A DNA stretch of 64,000 nt, taken from assembly GCF_003544915.1 (NCBI RefSeq), contig NZ_CP032097.1, positions 2,170,001 to 2,234,000 of the forward strand, read 5' to 3'. The position numbers were made by a program, and so were the translations under genes. Numbering within the stretch: position 1 is the stretch's first letter; each line of letters begins with the position of its first letter. The stretch is from Arcobacter ellisii. Its GTDB lineage: Bacteria > Campylobacterota > Campylobacteria > Campylobacterales > Arcobacteraceae. This document shows, in pieces, positions 10,289-20,257 of this stretch. The notes below the pieces were generated by a model. The model had not been told where the DNA came from. It saw nothing but the letters and a program-made list of their open reading frames with translations, and did not search any database.

Positions 10289-10993
10289 AATTATAAAATT
10301 CTCAAAAATAACTGCTGAAACTCTATTTTCTATCTTTTTAAAACTTTTTTCATTTTTTATTGTCCAAACTACAACTTCTAAATTTCTTTTTTTACAAAAA
10401 TTAAAAATCGAACTATCTATTAATTTATCTTCCAAAGAGACAAAACTTGGTTTAGTTTTAAAATATCTATATAAAAAAAGTATAGTTTCATATTTTTTTA
10501 CTCTTTTAGGAACACTTTCAAAAATCAAACCTCTATTTTTATTTGAACTATTTTTTTTCAACCAAACTAAAATATCTTTTTCAAAGGAGCATAAAAAATA
10601 GTTCCCCTCATATTTTTCTAATTTTTTCATCAAAATATTTTCCAATAAACCAATATTTTGATGTTTTTTTATCTCTATAATTAAAGGTATTTCTCCTTTT
10701 ATCAAATTTAACAAATCATCAAATAAAGGTATTTTTTCTTCTGTTTCATATAATTTCAATTCATTCAAAAAAGAGAATTCAAGCTCTTCAATTTTCTCTT
10801 TTTTACCACATAATCTTTTTAAATCATCATCATGAAAAACTACTATTTGATTATCTTTTGTAATATTAATATCAAACTCTATTGCATAATTTTTTTCTAT
10901 TGCTTTTTTAAAAGCCAATAAAGAGTTTTCAGGAACTACTCTGTTTTTATGTAAACCACGGTGAGCTATTAATTTATTTTTAAACAAACTCAT
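10286..10993 (-). CDS. ugpQ: Glycerophosphodiester phosphodiesterase
   Basis: 235 residues of the GDPD TIM-barrel family. The catalytic start is IAHRGLHKNRVVPENSLLAF (HRG and PENS), followed by EFDINITKDNQIVVFHDDDLKRLCG with the metal-binding E-x-D and the HDD general acid/base. A later IIEIKKH strand and the C-terminal EVVVWTIKN complete the barrel. It hydrolyses glycerophosphodiesters to glycerol-3-phosphate and an alcohol; no signal peptide is present, so it is cytoplasmic. The start overlaps the end of the upstream histidine kinase by 14 bases, so the two are co-translated, although a functional link is not obvious. Confidence 0.9.
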   Translation of the reverse strand: MSLFKNKLIAHRGLHKNRVVPENSLLAFKKAIEKNYAIEFDINITKDNQIVVFHDDDLKRLCGKKEKIEELEFSFLNELKLYETEEKIPLFDDLLNLIKGEIPLIIEIKKHQNIGLLENILMKKLEKYEGNYFLCSFEKDILVWLKKNSSNKNRGLIFESVPKRVKKYETILFLYRYFKTKPSFVSLEDKLIDSSIFNFCKKRNLEVVVWTIKNEKSFKKIENRVSAVIFENFII

Positions 10994-12569
10994 AATTTAT
11001 ATCTTTTATTGAACTATCTTTTGGGACAAAAATAGCAAATTTTGCCCCCTCTTTTGTGTTTCTAACTCTTAATTTACCTTTCATATTTTTATCAACAATA
11101 ATTTTTGACATATAAAGCCCTATTCCTGTTCCATCACTTTCTGATTTTGTTGTAAAATATGGCTCAAAAATTTTTCCTTTTGGTTCAACTAAAACTCCAC
11201 CACCATTATCTTCAACATATAAAACTACATAAGTATCCTCTTCATAAGCACTTATTTTTATAGTTGGATTTTTAATATTTTTTTCTATTAACACATCTTT
11301 TGCATTATTAATAATATTTAATAAAACTTGTTGATATTCATTTAGATATGTTTTTAAAACAATATTTTTATCAACATTTATTTCTATATTTATATTATAA
11401 TTTTTTAATGTACTTGAAATAATATTCATAACAAGTTCAATAACTTTATATAAATAAAACTCCTCTTTCTCTTTTTTTGGCATAAAAAAGTTTCTAAAAT
11501 CATCAATAGTCCTAGACATATATTCCAAAACTTTATCAGCTTCCAAAGATTTTTGTTCCATTGTTTTTTCATCAAGTGCATTAATACTATATTTGAACTT
11601 TATAAACATCAATATTGAAGAGAGTTCACTTAAAGGTTGTCGCCATTGATGAGCAATATTTGAAATCATCTCTCCAAGTGCTATAAATTTTGATTTTTGA
11701 ACCAAAAGCTGTTCTTTTTCCCTATTTTTTTCTATCTCATTTTTTACTTTTTCTTCTAAAGATTGATTTAACTCTTCTAATTCTTTTGCATTTGATAAAA
11801 CTTTATTTTCATAGTTTTTAAGAACTTCATCGATTTTTTGAGATATAAAAATAGAGATTAAAATTGCAATAGATAAAAACATAATAAACAAAACAACATT
11901 TTGAACTATTTGATTTTTTACTCGTTTTTTAAACTCTTTTGTTTTTGCTGCTAGTTCATTTTCCATATCATCTGTATAAACACCAACAGCAATAATCCAG
12001 TTCCATTTTTCGTAATATTTAAAATATGAGATTTTTTGTTTTATCTCTTTTGTATCTGGTTTTTTATATGAATATTTTGTAAATGATTCACCTTTTTGTC
12101 GTATATCTCTTAAAAAATCTTCCCTGAATTTTTTACCATCAGAATCAGTATAATTTGTAGAGATATAAGTTCCAACTAAATCAAGTCTATTTGGATTTAC
12201 AATTAATTTTGCAAAATCATCTCCACCTTGCATATTTTTTACTTCATAAACAAAAAAATAATTACTTGTATTTTCTTCAAAAGTGATGTTATTAAAAAGT
12301 CGAATTGCATCCATTTTTTGTTCTTCATCATCTAAATCAGACTTAACAATATTGTAATTTAAAATATCAATAACCGTATTTATCTCTTTTTTTAAGGTAT
12401 TTTTTTTATCTGCATAATACTCTTCTTGGAATTTTTCCATCTCAACATCAAAATCACTATAAGTATTTTTCACATAAAAATATGACATTGCAAAAACCAT
12501 TGTGGACATAATTACAATAAATGTAAAAATAATAATTTTTGATAAATTTTTTTCAGTAACTAATCCCAA
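10980..12569 (-). CDS. Cache-domain sensor histidine kinase
   Basis: 529 residues. One membrane segment at about 9-32, a periplasmic single-Cache domain (about 35-215; SNYFFVYEVKN, YYEKWNWIIAVGVY), a second membrane segment (about 225-245), a coiled coil, an H-box with NIAHQWRQPLSEL (His307) and a HATPase domain with N-box NAKDVL, DNGGG and GTGIGLYMSK. Single-Cache domains usually bind small organic acids in the periplasm. The gene diverges from an OmpR-type regulator (gap 65 bases) and stands near dctPQM, so control of that transporter is a reasonable inference, not shown by the sequence. Confidence 0.88.
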   Translation of the reverse strand: MGLVTEKNLSKIIIFTFIVIMSTMVFAMSYFYVKNTYSDFDVEMEKFQEEYYADKKNTLKKEINTVIDILNYNIVKSDLDDEEQKMDAIRLFNNITFEENTSNYFFVYEVKNMQGGDDFAKLIVNPNRLDLVGTYISTNYTDSDGKKFREDFLRDIRQKGESFTKYSYKKPDTKEIKQKISYFKYYEKWNWIIAVGVYTDDMENELAAKTKEFKKRVKNQIVQNVVLFIMFLSIAILISIFISQKIDEVLKNYENKVLSNAKELEELNQSLEEKVKNEIEKNREKEQLLVQKSKFIALGEMISNIAHQWRQPLSELSSILMFIKFKYSINALDEKTMEQKSLEADKVLEYMSRTIDDFRNFFMPKKEKEEFYLYKVIELVMNIISSTLKNYNINIEINVDKNIVLKTYLNEYQQVLLNIINNAKDVLIEKNIKNPTIKISAYEEDTYVVLYVEDNGGGVLVEPKGKIFEPYFTTKSESDGTGIGLYMSKIIVDKNMKGKLRVRNTKEGAKFAIFVPKDSSIKDINYEFV

Positions 12570-12634
12570 TTTTAAACCTTCTTAACCTAATTTTGCTATG
12601 ATAACATAATTATTATAATAAGGATTTTTAGAAT

Positions 12635-13321
12635 ATGCAAAATGATTTTATAAATAAACTTAATGCCTTTACAGTTTTATACGCAGAAGATGAAGATGGA
12701 ATTAGAAATAATATTCAAGAGATTCTTCAACATCTATTTAAGGAAGTTTATAGTGCAAAAAATGCTAGTGAAGCATATATGAAATATCTTGAAACTAATC
12801 CTGATTTAATTATAACTGATATAAAAATGGGAAATGAAACAGGTATTGATTTAGTTAAAAAAATCAGAAAATCAGATTCTAAAACAAGAATTATTATTAC
12901 CTCAGCATTTACAGATTTAGAATATTTACTTCAAGCAACAGAACTTCATTTGATTAAATATATAGTAAAACCAATAACTCAAGATAAATTAATGGAAGCA
13001 TTAGAAGCTTTTGTAAATAGTTATGATAACTCAAAAATTTATAATCTAATTCCTAACTGGATTTTTGATTACAGTAAAGCCATTGTTTCAAATGGAAAAG
13101 AGGAGTTTACTTTAACAAAAAAGGAAAATACCTTCTTAAAGTTACTTATTAGTAAAAATAGAATTATCACTTATGAAGAATTAGAAACGAATATTTGGGA
13201 TGAAGATTCTGTTATGACTTCAAATGCTATGAGACTTTTTATAAAAAACTTTAGAAAAAAACTTCCTAAAGATTTTTTAAAAAATGTTCAAGGAGTTGGA
13301 TATAAGTTAGTTAGAGATTAA
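12635..13321 (+). CDS. OmpR-type response regulator
   Basis: 228 residues. N-terminal receiver domain with the acidic pocket (YAEDEDG), phospho-acceptor Asp62 in LIITDIKMGN, a Thr/Ser switch (IITSAF) and Lys in YIVKPI. The C-terminal winged helix (FTLTKKENTFLKLL, NAMRLFIKNFRKKL, GVGYKLV) is the Trans_reg_C DNA-binding fold. It diverges from the Cache kinase at 10980-12569, which is its likely partner. Its 3' end overlaps the convergent EI24 gene by 15 bases. Confidence 0.9.
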   Translation: MQNDFINKLNAFTVLYAEDEDGIRNNIQEILQHLFKEVYSAKNASEAYMKYLETNPDLIITDIKMGNETGIDLVKKIRKSDSKTRIIITSAFTDLEYLLQATELHLIKYIVKPITQDKLMEALEAFVNSYDNSKIYNLIPNWIFDYSKAIVSNGKEEFTLTKKENTFLKLLISKNRIITYEELETNIWDEDSVMTSNAMRLFIKNFRKKLPKDFLKNVQGVGYKLVRD

Positions 13322-14137
13322 CTTTATATCTTCTTGTTCTTGATTTTTTTCCTCTTGTTTATTAGGATTTTTCTCCAATTTATCCAATTGTATAAAATAT
13401 GAATGTCCTAAATAAATTATAAAATAAACTGCACTAAATAAAGTTGCAAAAGGAATCATAGAAATAAGATATAAAAATAAAGTTCTAAGTCTAAAACTAT
13501 TTGCTTCTTTTTTATAAATCTCTTTGTATTGTTCTTTTGTTAAAATTGTTGAACTAACATCAAAATTTAAAAGCTTATGAAAAAAATAATAAAGTGGTAA
13601 AGCAAAAGCAATAATATTTAAAACTGGCACAAAATAAACAGGAATTAGAATCAAAAATAGTAAAACCATCATAGATAAACTTTTAAATAGTTCCCATAAT
13701 GATGAAAATAGTGTTCCATATCCATTTAATTCCAAATGTGAATAATATCTTTTATGCAAAATTCCCAAAATCATTGGTGTTAAAAAACCTATAATTATAA
13801 TTGATAAAATAACTGAAGCTTGTAAAATCAAAACTGTTCCAATAGTATAAAGTAAAAATCCAGCCAGCCAAGATGTAACTGAATATTTAAACAAAAAAAC
13901 TATTAAATAAGTAAACCAAACAAAATAAAAAGGAGCATTTTCATCAATAACAACTTCTTGTCCATTTTGTGAAGCTTGTGCTATTTCTTGAAGATTTGTT
14001 ATGCCAAAATCTGCTGCTGCAAAAAACATAGAGTATAAAATTAGCATTGTAATAAATAGAGGTATTAATGCAATTTTTAACATTGAACTTGTAAAAAAAT
14101 CTTTTACGCTTTTAAATATTATTTCTATTTCATTCAT
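13307..14137 (-). CDS. EI24-family (CysZ-like) inner-membrane protein
   Basis: 276 residues when started at the ATG at 14137, which has AAAAGGAAA upstream. A longer in-frame start would run back through the preceding gene and is rejected. There are about six hydrophobic segments in the pattern of the EI24/CysZ family, including FALPLYYFFHKLLNFDVSS and GFLTPMILGILHKRYYSHLELNGYG. E. coli CysZ is a sulfate permease; family members in Campylobacterota have no proven role. The C-terminus is a charged Asn/Gln/Glu tail. It starts one base after the radical SAM gene. Confidence 0.75.
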   Translation of the reverse strand: MNEIEIIFKSVKDFFTSSMLKIALIPLFITMLILYSMFFAAADFGITNLQEIAQASQNGQEVVIDENAPFYFVWFTYLIVFLFKYSVTSWLAGFLLYTIGTVLILQASVILSIIIIGFLTPMILGILHKRYYSHLELNGYGTLFSSLWELFKSLSMMVLLFLILIPVYFVPVLNIIAFALPLYYFFHKLLNFDVSSTILTKEQYKEIYKKEANSFRLRTLFLYLISMIPFATLFSAVYFIIYLGHSYFIQLDKLEKNPNKQEEKNQEQEDIKLISN

Positions 14138-14138
14138 A

Positions 14139-15023
14139 TTAATTTTCCTTTTTATCAAATCTTGTTCGATATTCACACTTTTGACAAAGTTCTTCAACTA
14201 AAATGTTTTTTTTAAATCCATTTTGAATATCTTTTACACGTTTTGAGTTTAATATATCGTCAATTTGTGTATTGTTTGTATTCCCTAGATTTATAACTGC
14301 ATTTTGGTCTAAACAACAAGGAATAACATCACCATTTGTTAAAATCCCAAAATGTGAATCTAAACCATAACAAAAACCTTTTGTTGAAACTATTTCATTA
14401 TTTAAAGATGGCCAGTTAAAATATTCATCAAAATTAAAAAATATTTTTCTATCTATTCTTATATTTTTAGGTCTTTGTTTATAAACTTCTTCTATATTTA
14501 TATCTGTATTAAATGCTTCATTTATTTTATTAAAAACTTTTGTATTAAACTCTTTTGCACTTTTTTCTTCATCCAAATTCCAAATTCTAAAATTTATAAA
14601 ATATTCATGTTTTCTACTTTGAGCAAACTTTACAAAATTTATAATTGGTTCTAAATATTCATCTAAACTCTTTTTATGAGAATTTGCATTATATGAATTT
14701 ATTGAAAAATTTATTTGCTTAATTGTAGGATTTAAAAGTGTTTCATAATGTTTTTCATTTATATTATTTGCTGTTGTTGTAATATTTACTTTTAATCCAT
14801 GTTTTAAACTAATGTTTAGATATTCATTTAAATTTGATAAAACAAGTGGGTCACCAACAACATGATAAGCTAACTCTTTTGTATATGGTTTTAATTGAGA
14901 ATTTAAACTATCAAAGTGTTCTAAACTCATTATTCCATTTGGTAAGGTTTTTGGAGGACAAAATGTACACTTTAAATTACAGATATTTGTTATTTCAATA
15001 TGTACTTTTTTAAATTTTTTAAT
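14139..15023 (-). CDS. Radical SAM/SPASM protein, probable ATT start
   Basis: 294 residues if initiated at the ATT codon 15023-15021. Read from there the protein is MKKFKKVHIEITNICNLKC, with the radical SAM cysteines in CNLKCTFC (C15, C19, C22). The first in-frame ATG (14930) lies after the cluster and would destroy the domain. AAGG sits eight bases before the ATT, and an in-frame stop lies just upstream, so no ATG, GTG or TTG can serve. A C-terminal SPASM-like cysteine set follows (CYGLDS, CCLDQN, LCQKCEYR). The substrate is unknown. It is co-transcribed with the EI24 gene. Confidence 0.8.
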   Translation of the reverse strand: MKKFKKVHIEITNICNLKCTFCPPKTLPNGIMSLEHFDSLNSQLKPYTKELAYHVVGDPLVLSNLNEYLNISLKHGLKVNITTTANNINEKHYETLLNPTIKQINFSINSYNANSHKKSLDEYLEPIINFVKFAQSRKHEYFINFRIWNLDEEKSAKEFNTKVFNKINEAFNTDINIEEVYKQRPKNIRIDRKIFFNFDEYFNWPSLNNEIVSTKGFCYGLDSHFGILTNGDVIPCCLDQNAVINLGNTNNTQIDDILNSKRVKDIQNGFKKNILVEELCQKCEYRTRFDKKEN

Positions 15024-15133
15024 AACTTTTTCCTTATTTTAATTTCCAAATTGTACCGAATAGTTATTAAAAATAATCAATTACTAAATTGAGTTTAACT
15101 ATAATCTATCTCACTATTAATAAAGGTAAAAAC

Positions 15134-15457
15134 ATGGAAATGATTTTAAATGAAAATGATTTAGTAGTTGGTGCTAGATTTGAAAATGGAACTATTCAAG
15201 ATTATGTTGATGATAACAAAACATATGGATTGATTAGAATAGAAGATTCTACGGCAAATTGGTTCTTATTTAACAAAGAAGAGAGTGAAGAAGATTTACA
15301 AAAACTTTACAAAAAAGTTTTAAAAGAAGAACATTTTATAGAAGATGATTTTGGTGAAGAGATAGTTGTTTTTAATAAAATTGGAGATAAACCATTTGAA
15401 GCATTCATCGAAAAAATTGATGAATACCTTGGTGATGAAATGGGAAATTTAATCTAA
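15134..15457 (+). CDS. Small acidic protein of unknown function
   Basis: 107 residues from the ATG at 15134, which has AAAGG eight bases upstream; an earlier start at 15089 lacks one. The protein is strongly acidic (many Glu and Asp), has no signal peptide or membrane segment, and includes VVGARFENGTIQDYVDDNKTY and a C-terminal EKIDEYLGDEMG. I do not recognise a family. It is transcribed alone and its 3' end overlaps the convergent membrane-protein gene by four bases. Confidence 0.6.
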   Translation: MEMILNENDLVVGARFENGTIQDYVDDNKTYGLIRIEDSTANWFLFNKEESEEDLQKLYKKVLKEEHFIEDDFGEEIVVFNKIGDKPFEAFIEKIDEYLGDEMGNLI

Positions 15458-16191
15458 TTATCAATAAATAACTTTTTATAAATAATGTCAAAGTTTTGAA
15501 CAGGAATAAGATTAAAATCACTTTCCTTTTCATTTGACCAAAATAGATATTTATTTCTAAATTTATTGTGGCTGCTTATAAAAAATATGTTAAAAGCAGT
15601 TGCTATTACATTTTTTGTCTGTTTATCAATAACTTTGTATTGATATTTTCCATAAATTTTTGGTAAATATGTATCAACTAAAGTTTTTGTCACTTCATAT
15701 CTTGGATTTTGTTCTTCAATTTTTATATTTTCATTAGTATAAGAGTTTAGATAAATTCTTTGTGTATTATAAATATATCTATTAAATTTATAAGCATAAG
15801 TTGAAATATCTATAAACTTTTCAACATAATCTTTATGAAGATTTTTTATCTCATTTATTTCAGCTTCAGTGATATTTGTTGAGTATTTTAAAGGATAAAT
15901 ATATACTCCAATCATTGATAAACTATCTATTTTCAAGTTCTCATTTTTAATTGGTTTTGAATATATTTTTGAATCCATTTGAGTTAGTTCATAAAAGTTT
16001 TTTATACTATATTTTATAAAAATATCATAATACGCAAAACTTAAAAGCGTAAGCAATAAAATAAAAAACACAATTACACTTTTTAAAATTTTTGATAAGA
16101 TAAAACTTATAAAAAAACAAAAAGAGATAAAAGACAAATTTGACAAAATAAATAAAATATTTTCAGGAACAACTAACTCAAAAGATGGCAT
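15454..16191 (-). CDS. Membrane protein of unknown function
   Basis: 245 residues. Two hydrophobic segments near the N-terminus (about 10-33 and 37-56; ILFILSNLSFISFCFFISFIL and VIVFFILLLTLLSFAYY) are followed by a soluble, Tyr- and Asn-rich domain of about 185 residues that probably faces the periplasm. I do not recognise the family. It lies eight bases after the 178-residue gene on the same strand, so the two are likely an operon. Confidence 0.6.
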   Translation of the reverse strand: MPSFELVVPENILFILSNLSFISFCFFISFILSKILKSVIVFFILLLTLLSFAYYDIFIKYSIKNFYELTQMDSKIYSKPIKNENLKIDSLSMIGVYIYPLKYSTNITEAEINEIKNLHKDYVEKFIDISTYAYKFNRYIYNTQRIYLNSYTNENIKIEEQNPRYEVTKTLVDTYLPKIYGKYQYKVIDKQTKNVIATAFNIFFISSHNKFRNKYLFWSNEKESDFNLIPVQNFDIIYKKLFIDN

Positions 16192-16199
16192 CTATCTCC

Positions 16200-16736
16200 T
16201 TAATTTAATAAATAGGGTAAATCCCTTTTTAATGATTCTAATAAATCTTCATTTAAAAAGAATTTTGAATATCTAGCTTCTGGATTTTTATAACAAAAAG
16301 CACAAACATATCTATTTTTCTTTATTAATTCCACACTTTTATCCAAAATTTTTCTCAAAGATGGATTGTTTTCATAATACTCATACATAGCTTCTAAATT
16401 ATTTGCTATATCATTATCTTTGATAAACACCACATTTTCTTGCATAAACTCTATAACATTATCTTCATCACTTATTATATTTAAAAATGCTTCTTTAACA
16501 TCTTCAAATCTCATATCAAATTTAGCACCAACTAAAAGCACTTCTTGTAAATTTGTTATATCATTTTTTTGAAAATAGTATTGCAATAAAAGATTCAAAT
16601 AATGTTCTTGAACATCAATATTATAATCTTCTAAAACTTCAAAAACTTCATTAGAATTATTAATTTTACCATTCTCAATTAAGGTATTATGTAAAACACC
16701 TATTTGTCCAATAATTTCATGTAATCTATCACTCAT
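16200..16736 (-). CDS. Helical cytoplasmic protein of unknown function
   Basis: 178 residues, predicted almost all alpha-helical, with Leu/Asn/Glu-rich helices suggestive of a helical repeat. A single CAFC pair occurs near residue 150 in RYVCAFCYKN. No signal peptide or membrane segment is seen. AAGGGAA precedes the ATG. Family not recognised; it is first in a two-gene minus-strand unit with the membrane protein that follows. Confidence 0.55.
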   Translation of the reverse strand: MSDRLHEIIGQIGVLHNTLIENGKINNSNEVFEVLEDYNIDVQEHYLNLLLQYYFQKNDITNLQEVLLVGAKFDMRFEDVKEAFLNIISDEDNVIEFMQENVVFIKDNDIANNLEAMYEYYENNPSLRKILDKSVELIKKNRYVCAFCYKNPEARYSKFFLNEDLLESLKRDLPYLLN

Positions 16737-16849
16737 AGATTCCCTTTTATAATTTTATATATTGTATCCAAAATAGATTTTAATATTATTATAAAATGTG
16801 CTATCATAATTATTGAAATGATTAAATTATAAAAACACTAAGAAAAAAA

Positions 16850-19800
16850 ATGCAAAACTTAATAAAACAACTATTTTTATCTATTTTGATTTTAAACATA
16901 ACTCTATTTGCAAATTCAGAAAAAATAACTTTGCAACTTGAATGGAAACACCAATTTGAATTTGCAGGATTTTATACTGCTATTGAAAAGGGTTATTATA
17001 AAGATGTTGGTTTAGAAGTTGAAATAAAAGAGTTTCAAGATGGAATTAATATCAGTCAAGATGTAATAAATGGTAAATCTACTTTTGGTATTTCCTCTTC
17101 TGCTTTGATTTTAGAAAGATTAAAAGGAAAACCTGTTGTTTTAGTTGCTTCATATTTCAAACAAAATGCTTTAGCCTTAGTTACCAAACCACATATAAAA
17201 ACTCCTGCTGATTTAAAAAATAAAAAGATTATGGCTTTAGATTGGGAGATGGAACATACAAGTTTAGGGGTTATGTTAAAAGATTTTAAAATAAAGTCAG
17301 ATGATTATACTTTGGTATCACATAACTATGAAATTGATAAATTTATAAATAATGAAGTTGATGCTATGAGTATATTTATAACTTCTCAACCTTTTGAACT
17401 GGACAAATTAGGAGTAGATTATAATATTCTAAATCCTGCAAATTTTGGGATTTATTCTTATGATGTAGAACTTTTTACAAGTGAAAGTGTTGTAAACAAA
17501 AATCCAAAAATGGTTAAAAAATTTGTTGAAGCAACAAATAAAGGTTGGGAATATGCTTTTAAAAATAAAGAAGAGATTGTTGATTTAATTTACAATAAAT
17601 ATACAAAAAGAAAAACAAAAGAATCTTTATTGTTTGAAGCAAATAAAACAGAAGAGATATTTAAAACAAATATTTTTAAAATAGGTGCTATTGCTCCTGA
17701 ATTAATCAAACTAAACGCAGATTTATATACAAAACTAGGTTTAGTTAGTGAAAATTTTAATATTACTTCCCTTTTAAACTCTTATTATCTTTTAAATCAA
17801 AATAAAAACCCAATATTTTTTACAGAAGAAGAAAAAATATATTTAGAAACACATCCAATAATAAAAGTACACAACGAAATGAGTTGGCCTCCTTTTAACT
17901 ATAATATAAAAGGAACACCAACTGGATTTTCAATAGATTATATGAATCTTTTAGCATCAAAATTAAAAATTGATGTTGAATATATCTCTGGTTTTACTTG
18001 GAATGAATATATTGAAAAATTAAAAAATCAAGAGATTGATGTGATGTTAAACATTGCAAAAACATCAAAAAGAGAAGAAGATTTTATATTTACAAGTGAT
18101 TATGCAAAAGCAATAGATACAATTTTTACAAAAATAGATAATACAAAACTAAAAAAAATAGAAGATTTTAATGGAAAAACCCTTGCTGTTATAAAAGGTT
18201 TTTATGAGGAAGAACTTTTAAAAAAATATTATCCTGATATAAAATTAATATTGGTTAAAGACTCATTAGAAGCTTTAGAAAAAGTTGCTTTTGGAGAAGT
18301 TGAGGGTTCAATTGATAATTTTGCAGTTGGGAATTATTATATACAAAACAATCATCTTTCAAATTTAAAACCTGCTTTTTCTGTAAATGATGAAAGATTT
18401 AATTTAGATATGTTTCTTGCAACAAATAAACAAAATGAGATATTAAGAAATATTTTAGAAAAAGGTAAAGACCAAATAAGTGAAGAAGAACTTTTAGAAT
18501 TAAAAAGAAAATGGATTAATCCAAATGAAAATGATAAAAATACAGCTATTTATTTAAACAAAGAAGAGAAAGATTATTTAAAAGAAAAAAGAGTAATTAC
18601 TATGTGTGTAGACCCAGATTGGGAGCCTTTTGAAAAAATCAATGATAAAGGTGAACACGAAGGAATAGCAGCAGATATTATCAAACTAATCTCTTCAAAA
18701 TTGAATGTAAAAATAAAACTTATCCCAACAAAATCTTGGGAACAAAGTATAACTTTTTCAAAAGAGAAAAAGTGTGATATTTTGAGTTTTTTAAATGAAA
18801 CACCAAAAAGAAAAGAGTGGTTAGATTTTACTGAACCTATTTTTGAAGACCCAAATGTTATTGTAGGAAGAATTGAAAATCAAGAGATAAAAGATTTATC
18901 AAAAATAAAAGCATCAATTGCACTACCAAAAGGTACAGCAATGTCTGAAATATTTGCAAAAGATTTTCCAAATTTAATTATTATTCCAACAAACTCAGAA
19001 GATGAAGCTTTCAAATTAGTAGAAAATAAAAAAGCTGATTTAACAATGCGTTCAATGATTATTACAGCATATACAATCAAAAAAAATAATTTATTTAATC
19101 TTAAAATAGTAAATCAACCAAAAGGTTATGAAAATTATTTAAGAATTGGTGTAATAAAAGACAACTTTACCCTTGTAAATATTTTAAATAAAGCAATTTT
19201 TCATATGGATAAAAAAGAGATTGAAGATATTATAAATAAATGGGTTGTAATAAAATATGAAAAAGTTCAAGATTACACTTATTTTTGGGTACTTTTAATT
19301 ATGATTTCAATTTTATCTATCTTCTTTTTATATAGACAATATTTACTAAAACATACAAATAAATATTTACAAGCTGAAGTTATAAAAAGAACTCAACAAT
19401 TAGAACATTCAAATATAGTTTTAGAACAAAAACAAAATGAACTTTATAATCTAAATAAAAATCTTGAAATCAAAATAAAAGAGGAAGTAGAAAAAAATAA
19501 ATTGATTCAAGAAAAACTTTTCAAATCTGATAAACTAGCTTCCATGGGAGAGATGATAAGTAATATTGCTCACCAATGGAGACAACCTTTATCAATTATT
19601 TCTACAGTATCAACTGGGATAAAACTACAAAAAGAGTTAAATATTTTAACAGATGAAGAGCTGTTAAAGAATATGGACTTAATAAACAAAAATGCCCAAT
19701 ATCTATCTGAAACTATAGATGATTTTAAAAATTTTATAAAAGGTGATAGAAAAATTCAACTTTATAATCTAAATGATACAATTAATCAATTTTTGCATAT

Positions 19801-20257
19801 TGTTGATTCATCAATTAAAAATTCTAATATTACTATAATTTTAGATTTAGATAAAAGTATATTTATTCTTGGTTATCCAAATGAATTAATTCAATGTTTT
19901 ATAAATATTTTTAACAATTCAAAAGATGCTTTTTCTGAAATAAAACAGACTCATCCCCTCTTTTTTATAGAAACAAAAGAGGAGAATGGTTTAGCCATAA
20001 TAAGTATTAAAGATAATGGTGGGGGAATTCCTGAAAATATAATTTCAAAAATTTATGACCCATATTTTACAACAAAACATAAATCTCAAGGAACAGGTCT
20101 TGGATTAAATATGACATATAAACTAATAACTCAAAGTGCTCAAGGAAAAATTGATGCAACAAATGTTACATATGAATTTGAAAATAGTATTTATAAAGGT
20201 GTAGAATTTAAAATTACCCTTGAAATAGAAAAGAATAAAATTTTGGAAAATAAATAA
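16850..20257 (+). CDS. Hybrid periplasmic-binding sensor histidine kinase (NMT1 + two SBP_bac_3 domains)
   Basis: 1135 residues, unusually large. After a signal sequence (about 1-21) comes an NMT1/THI5-like binding domain (about 22-310; LQLEWKHQFEFAGFYTAIEKG), then two SBP_bac_3 amino-acid-type binding domains (about 340-555 and 570-800; each opens with a WxPF motif, SWPPFNYN and DWEPFEKI). A membrane segment at about 810-830, a coiled coil, an H-box with NIAHQWRQPLSII (His908) and a HATPase with DNGGGIPE and GTGLGLNMTY follow. It most likely senses several small ligands in the periplasm. The next gene, a response regulator, overlaps its stop by one base and is the likely partner. Confidence 0.9.
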   Translation: MQNLIKQLFLSILILNITLFANSEKITLQLEWKHQFEFAGFYTAIEKGYYKDVGLEVEIKEFQDGINISQDVINGKSTFGISSSALILERLKGKPVVLVASYFKQNALALVTKPHIKTPADLKNKKIMALDWEMEHTSLGVMLKDFKIKSDDYTLVSHNYEIDKFINNEVDAMSIFITSQPFELDKLGVDYNILNPANFGIYSYDVELFTSESVVNKNPKMVKKFVEATNKGWEYAFKNKEEIVDLIYNKYTKRKTKESLLFEANKTEEIFKTNIFKIGAIAPELIKLNADLYTKLGLVSENFNITSLLNSYYLLNQNKNPIFFTEEEKIYLETHPIIKVHNEMSWPPFNYNIKGTPTGFSIDYMNLLASKLKIDVEYISGFTWNEYIEKLKNQEIDVMLNIAKTSKREEDFIFTSDYAKAIDTIFTKIDNTKLKKIEDFNGKTLAVIKGFYEEELLKKYYPDIKLILVKDSLEALEKVAFGEVEGSIDNFAVGNYYIQNNHLSNLKPAFSVNDERFNLDMFLATNKQNEILRNILEKGKDQISEEELLELKRKWINPNENDKNTAIYLNKEEKDYLKEKRVITMCVDPDWEPFEKINDKGEHEGIAADIIKLISSKLNVKIKLIPTKSWEQSITFSKEKKCDILSFLNETPKRKEWLDFTEPIFEDPNVIVGRIENQEIKDLSKIKASIALPKGTAMSEIFAKDFPNLIIIPTNSEDEAFKLVENKKADLTMRSMIITAYTIKKNNLFNLKIVNQPKGYENYLRIGVIKDNFTLVNILNKAIFHMDKKEIEDIINKWVVIKYEKVQDYTYFWVLLIMISILSIFFLYRQYLLKHTNKYLQAEVIKRTQQLEHSNIVLEQKQNELYNLNKNLEIKIKEEVEKNKLIQEKLFKSDKLASMGEMISNIAHQWRQPLSIISTVSTGIKLQKELNILTDEELLKNMDLINKNAQYLSETIDDFKNFIKGDRKIQLYNLNDTINQFLHIVDSSIKNSNITIILDLDKSIFILGYPNELIQCFINIFNNSKDAFSEIKQTHPLFFIETKEENGLAIISIKDNGGGIPENIISKIYDPYFTTKHKSQGTGLGLNMTYKLITQSAQGKIDATNVTYEFENSIYKGVEFKITLEIEKNKILENK

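Noticed and set aside
13307-14197. Longer start for the EI24 gene at 14197
   Set aside because: It would lie inside the radical SAM gene; the ATG at 14137 has a good ribosome-binding site directly after that gene's stop.
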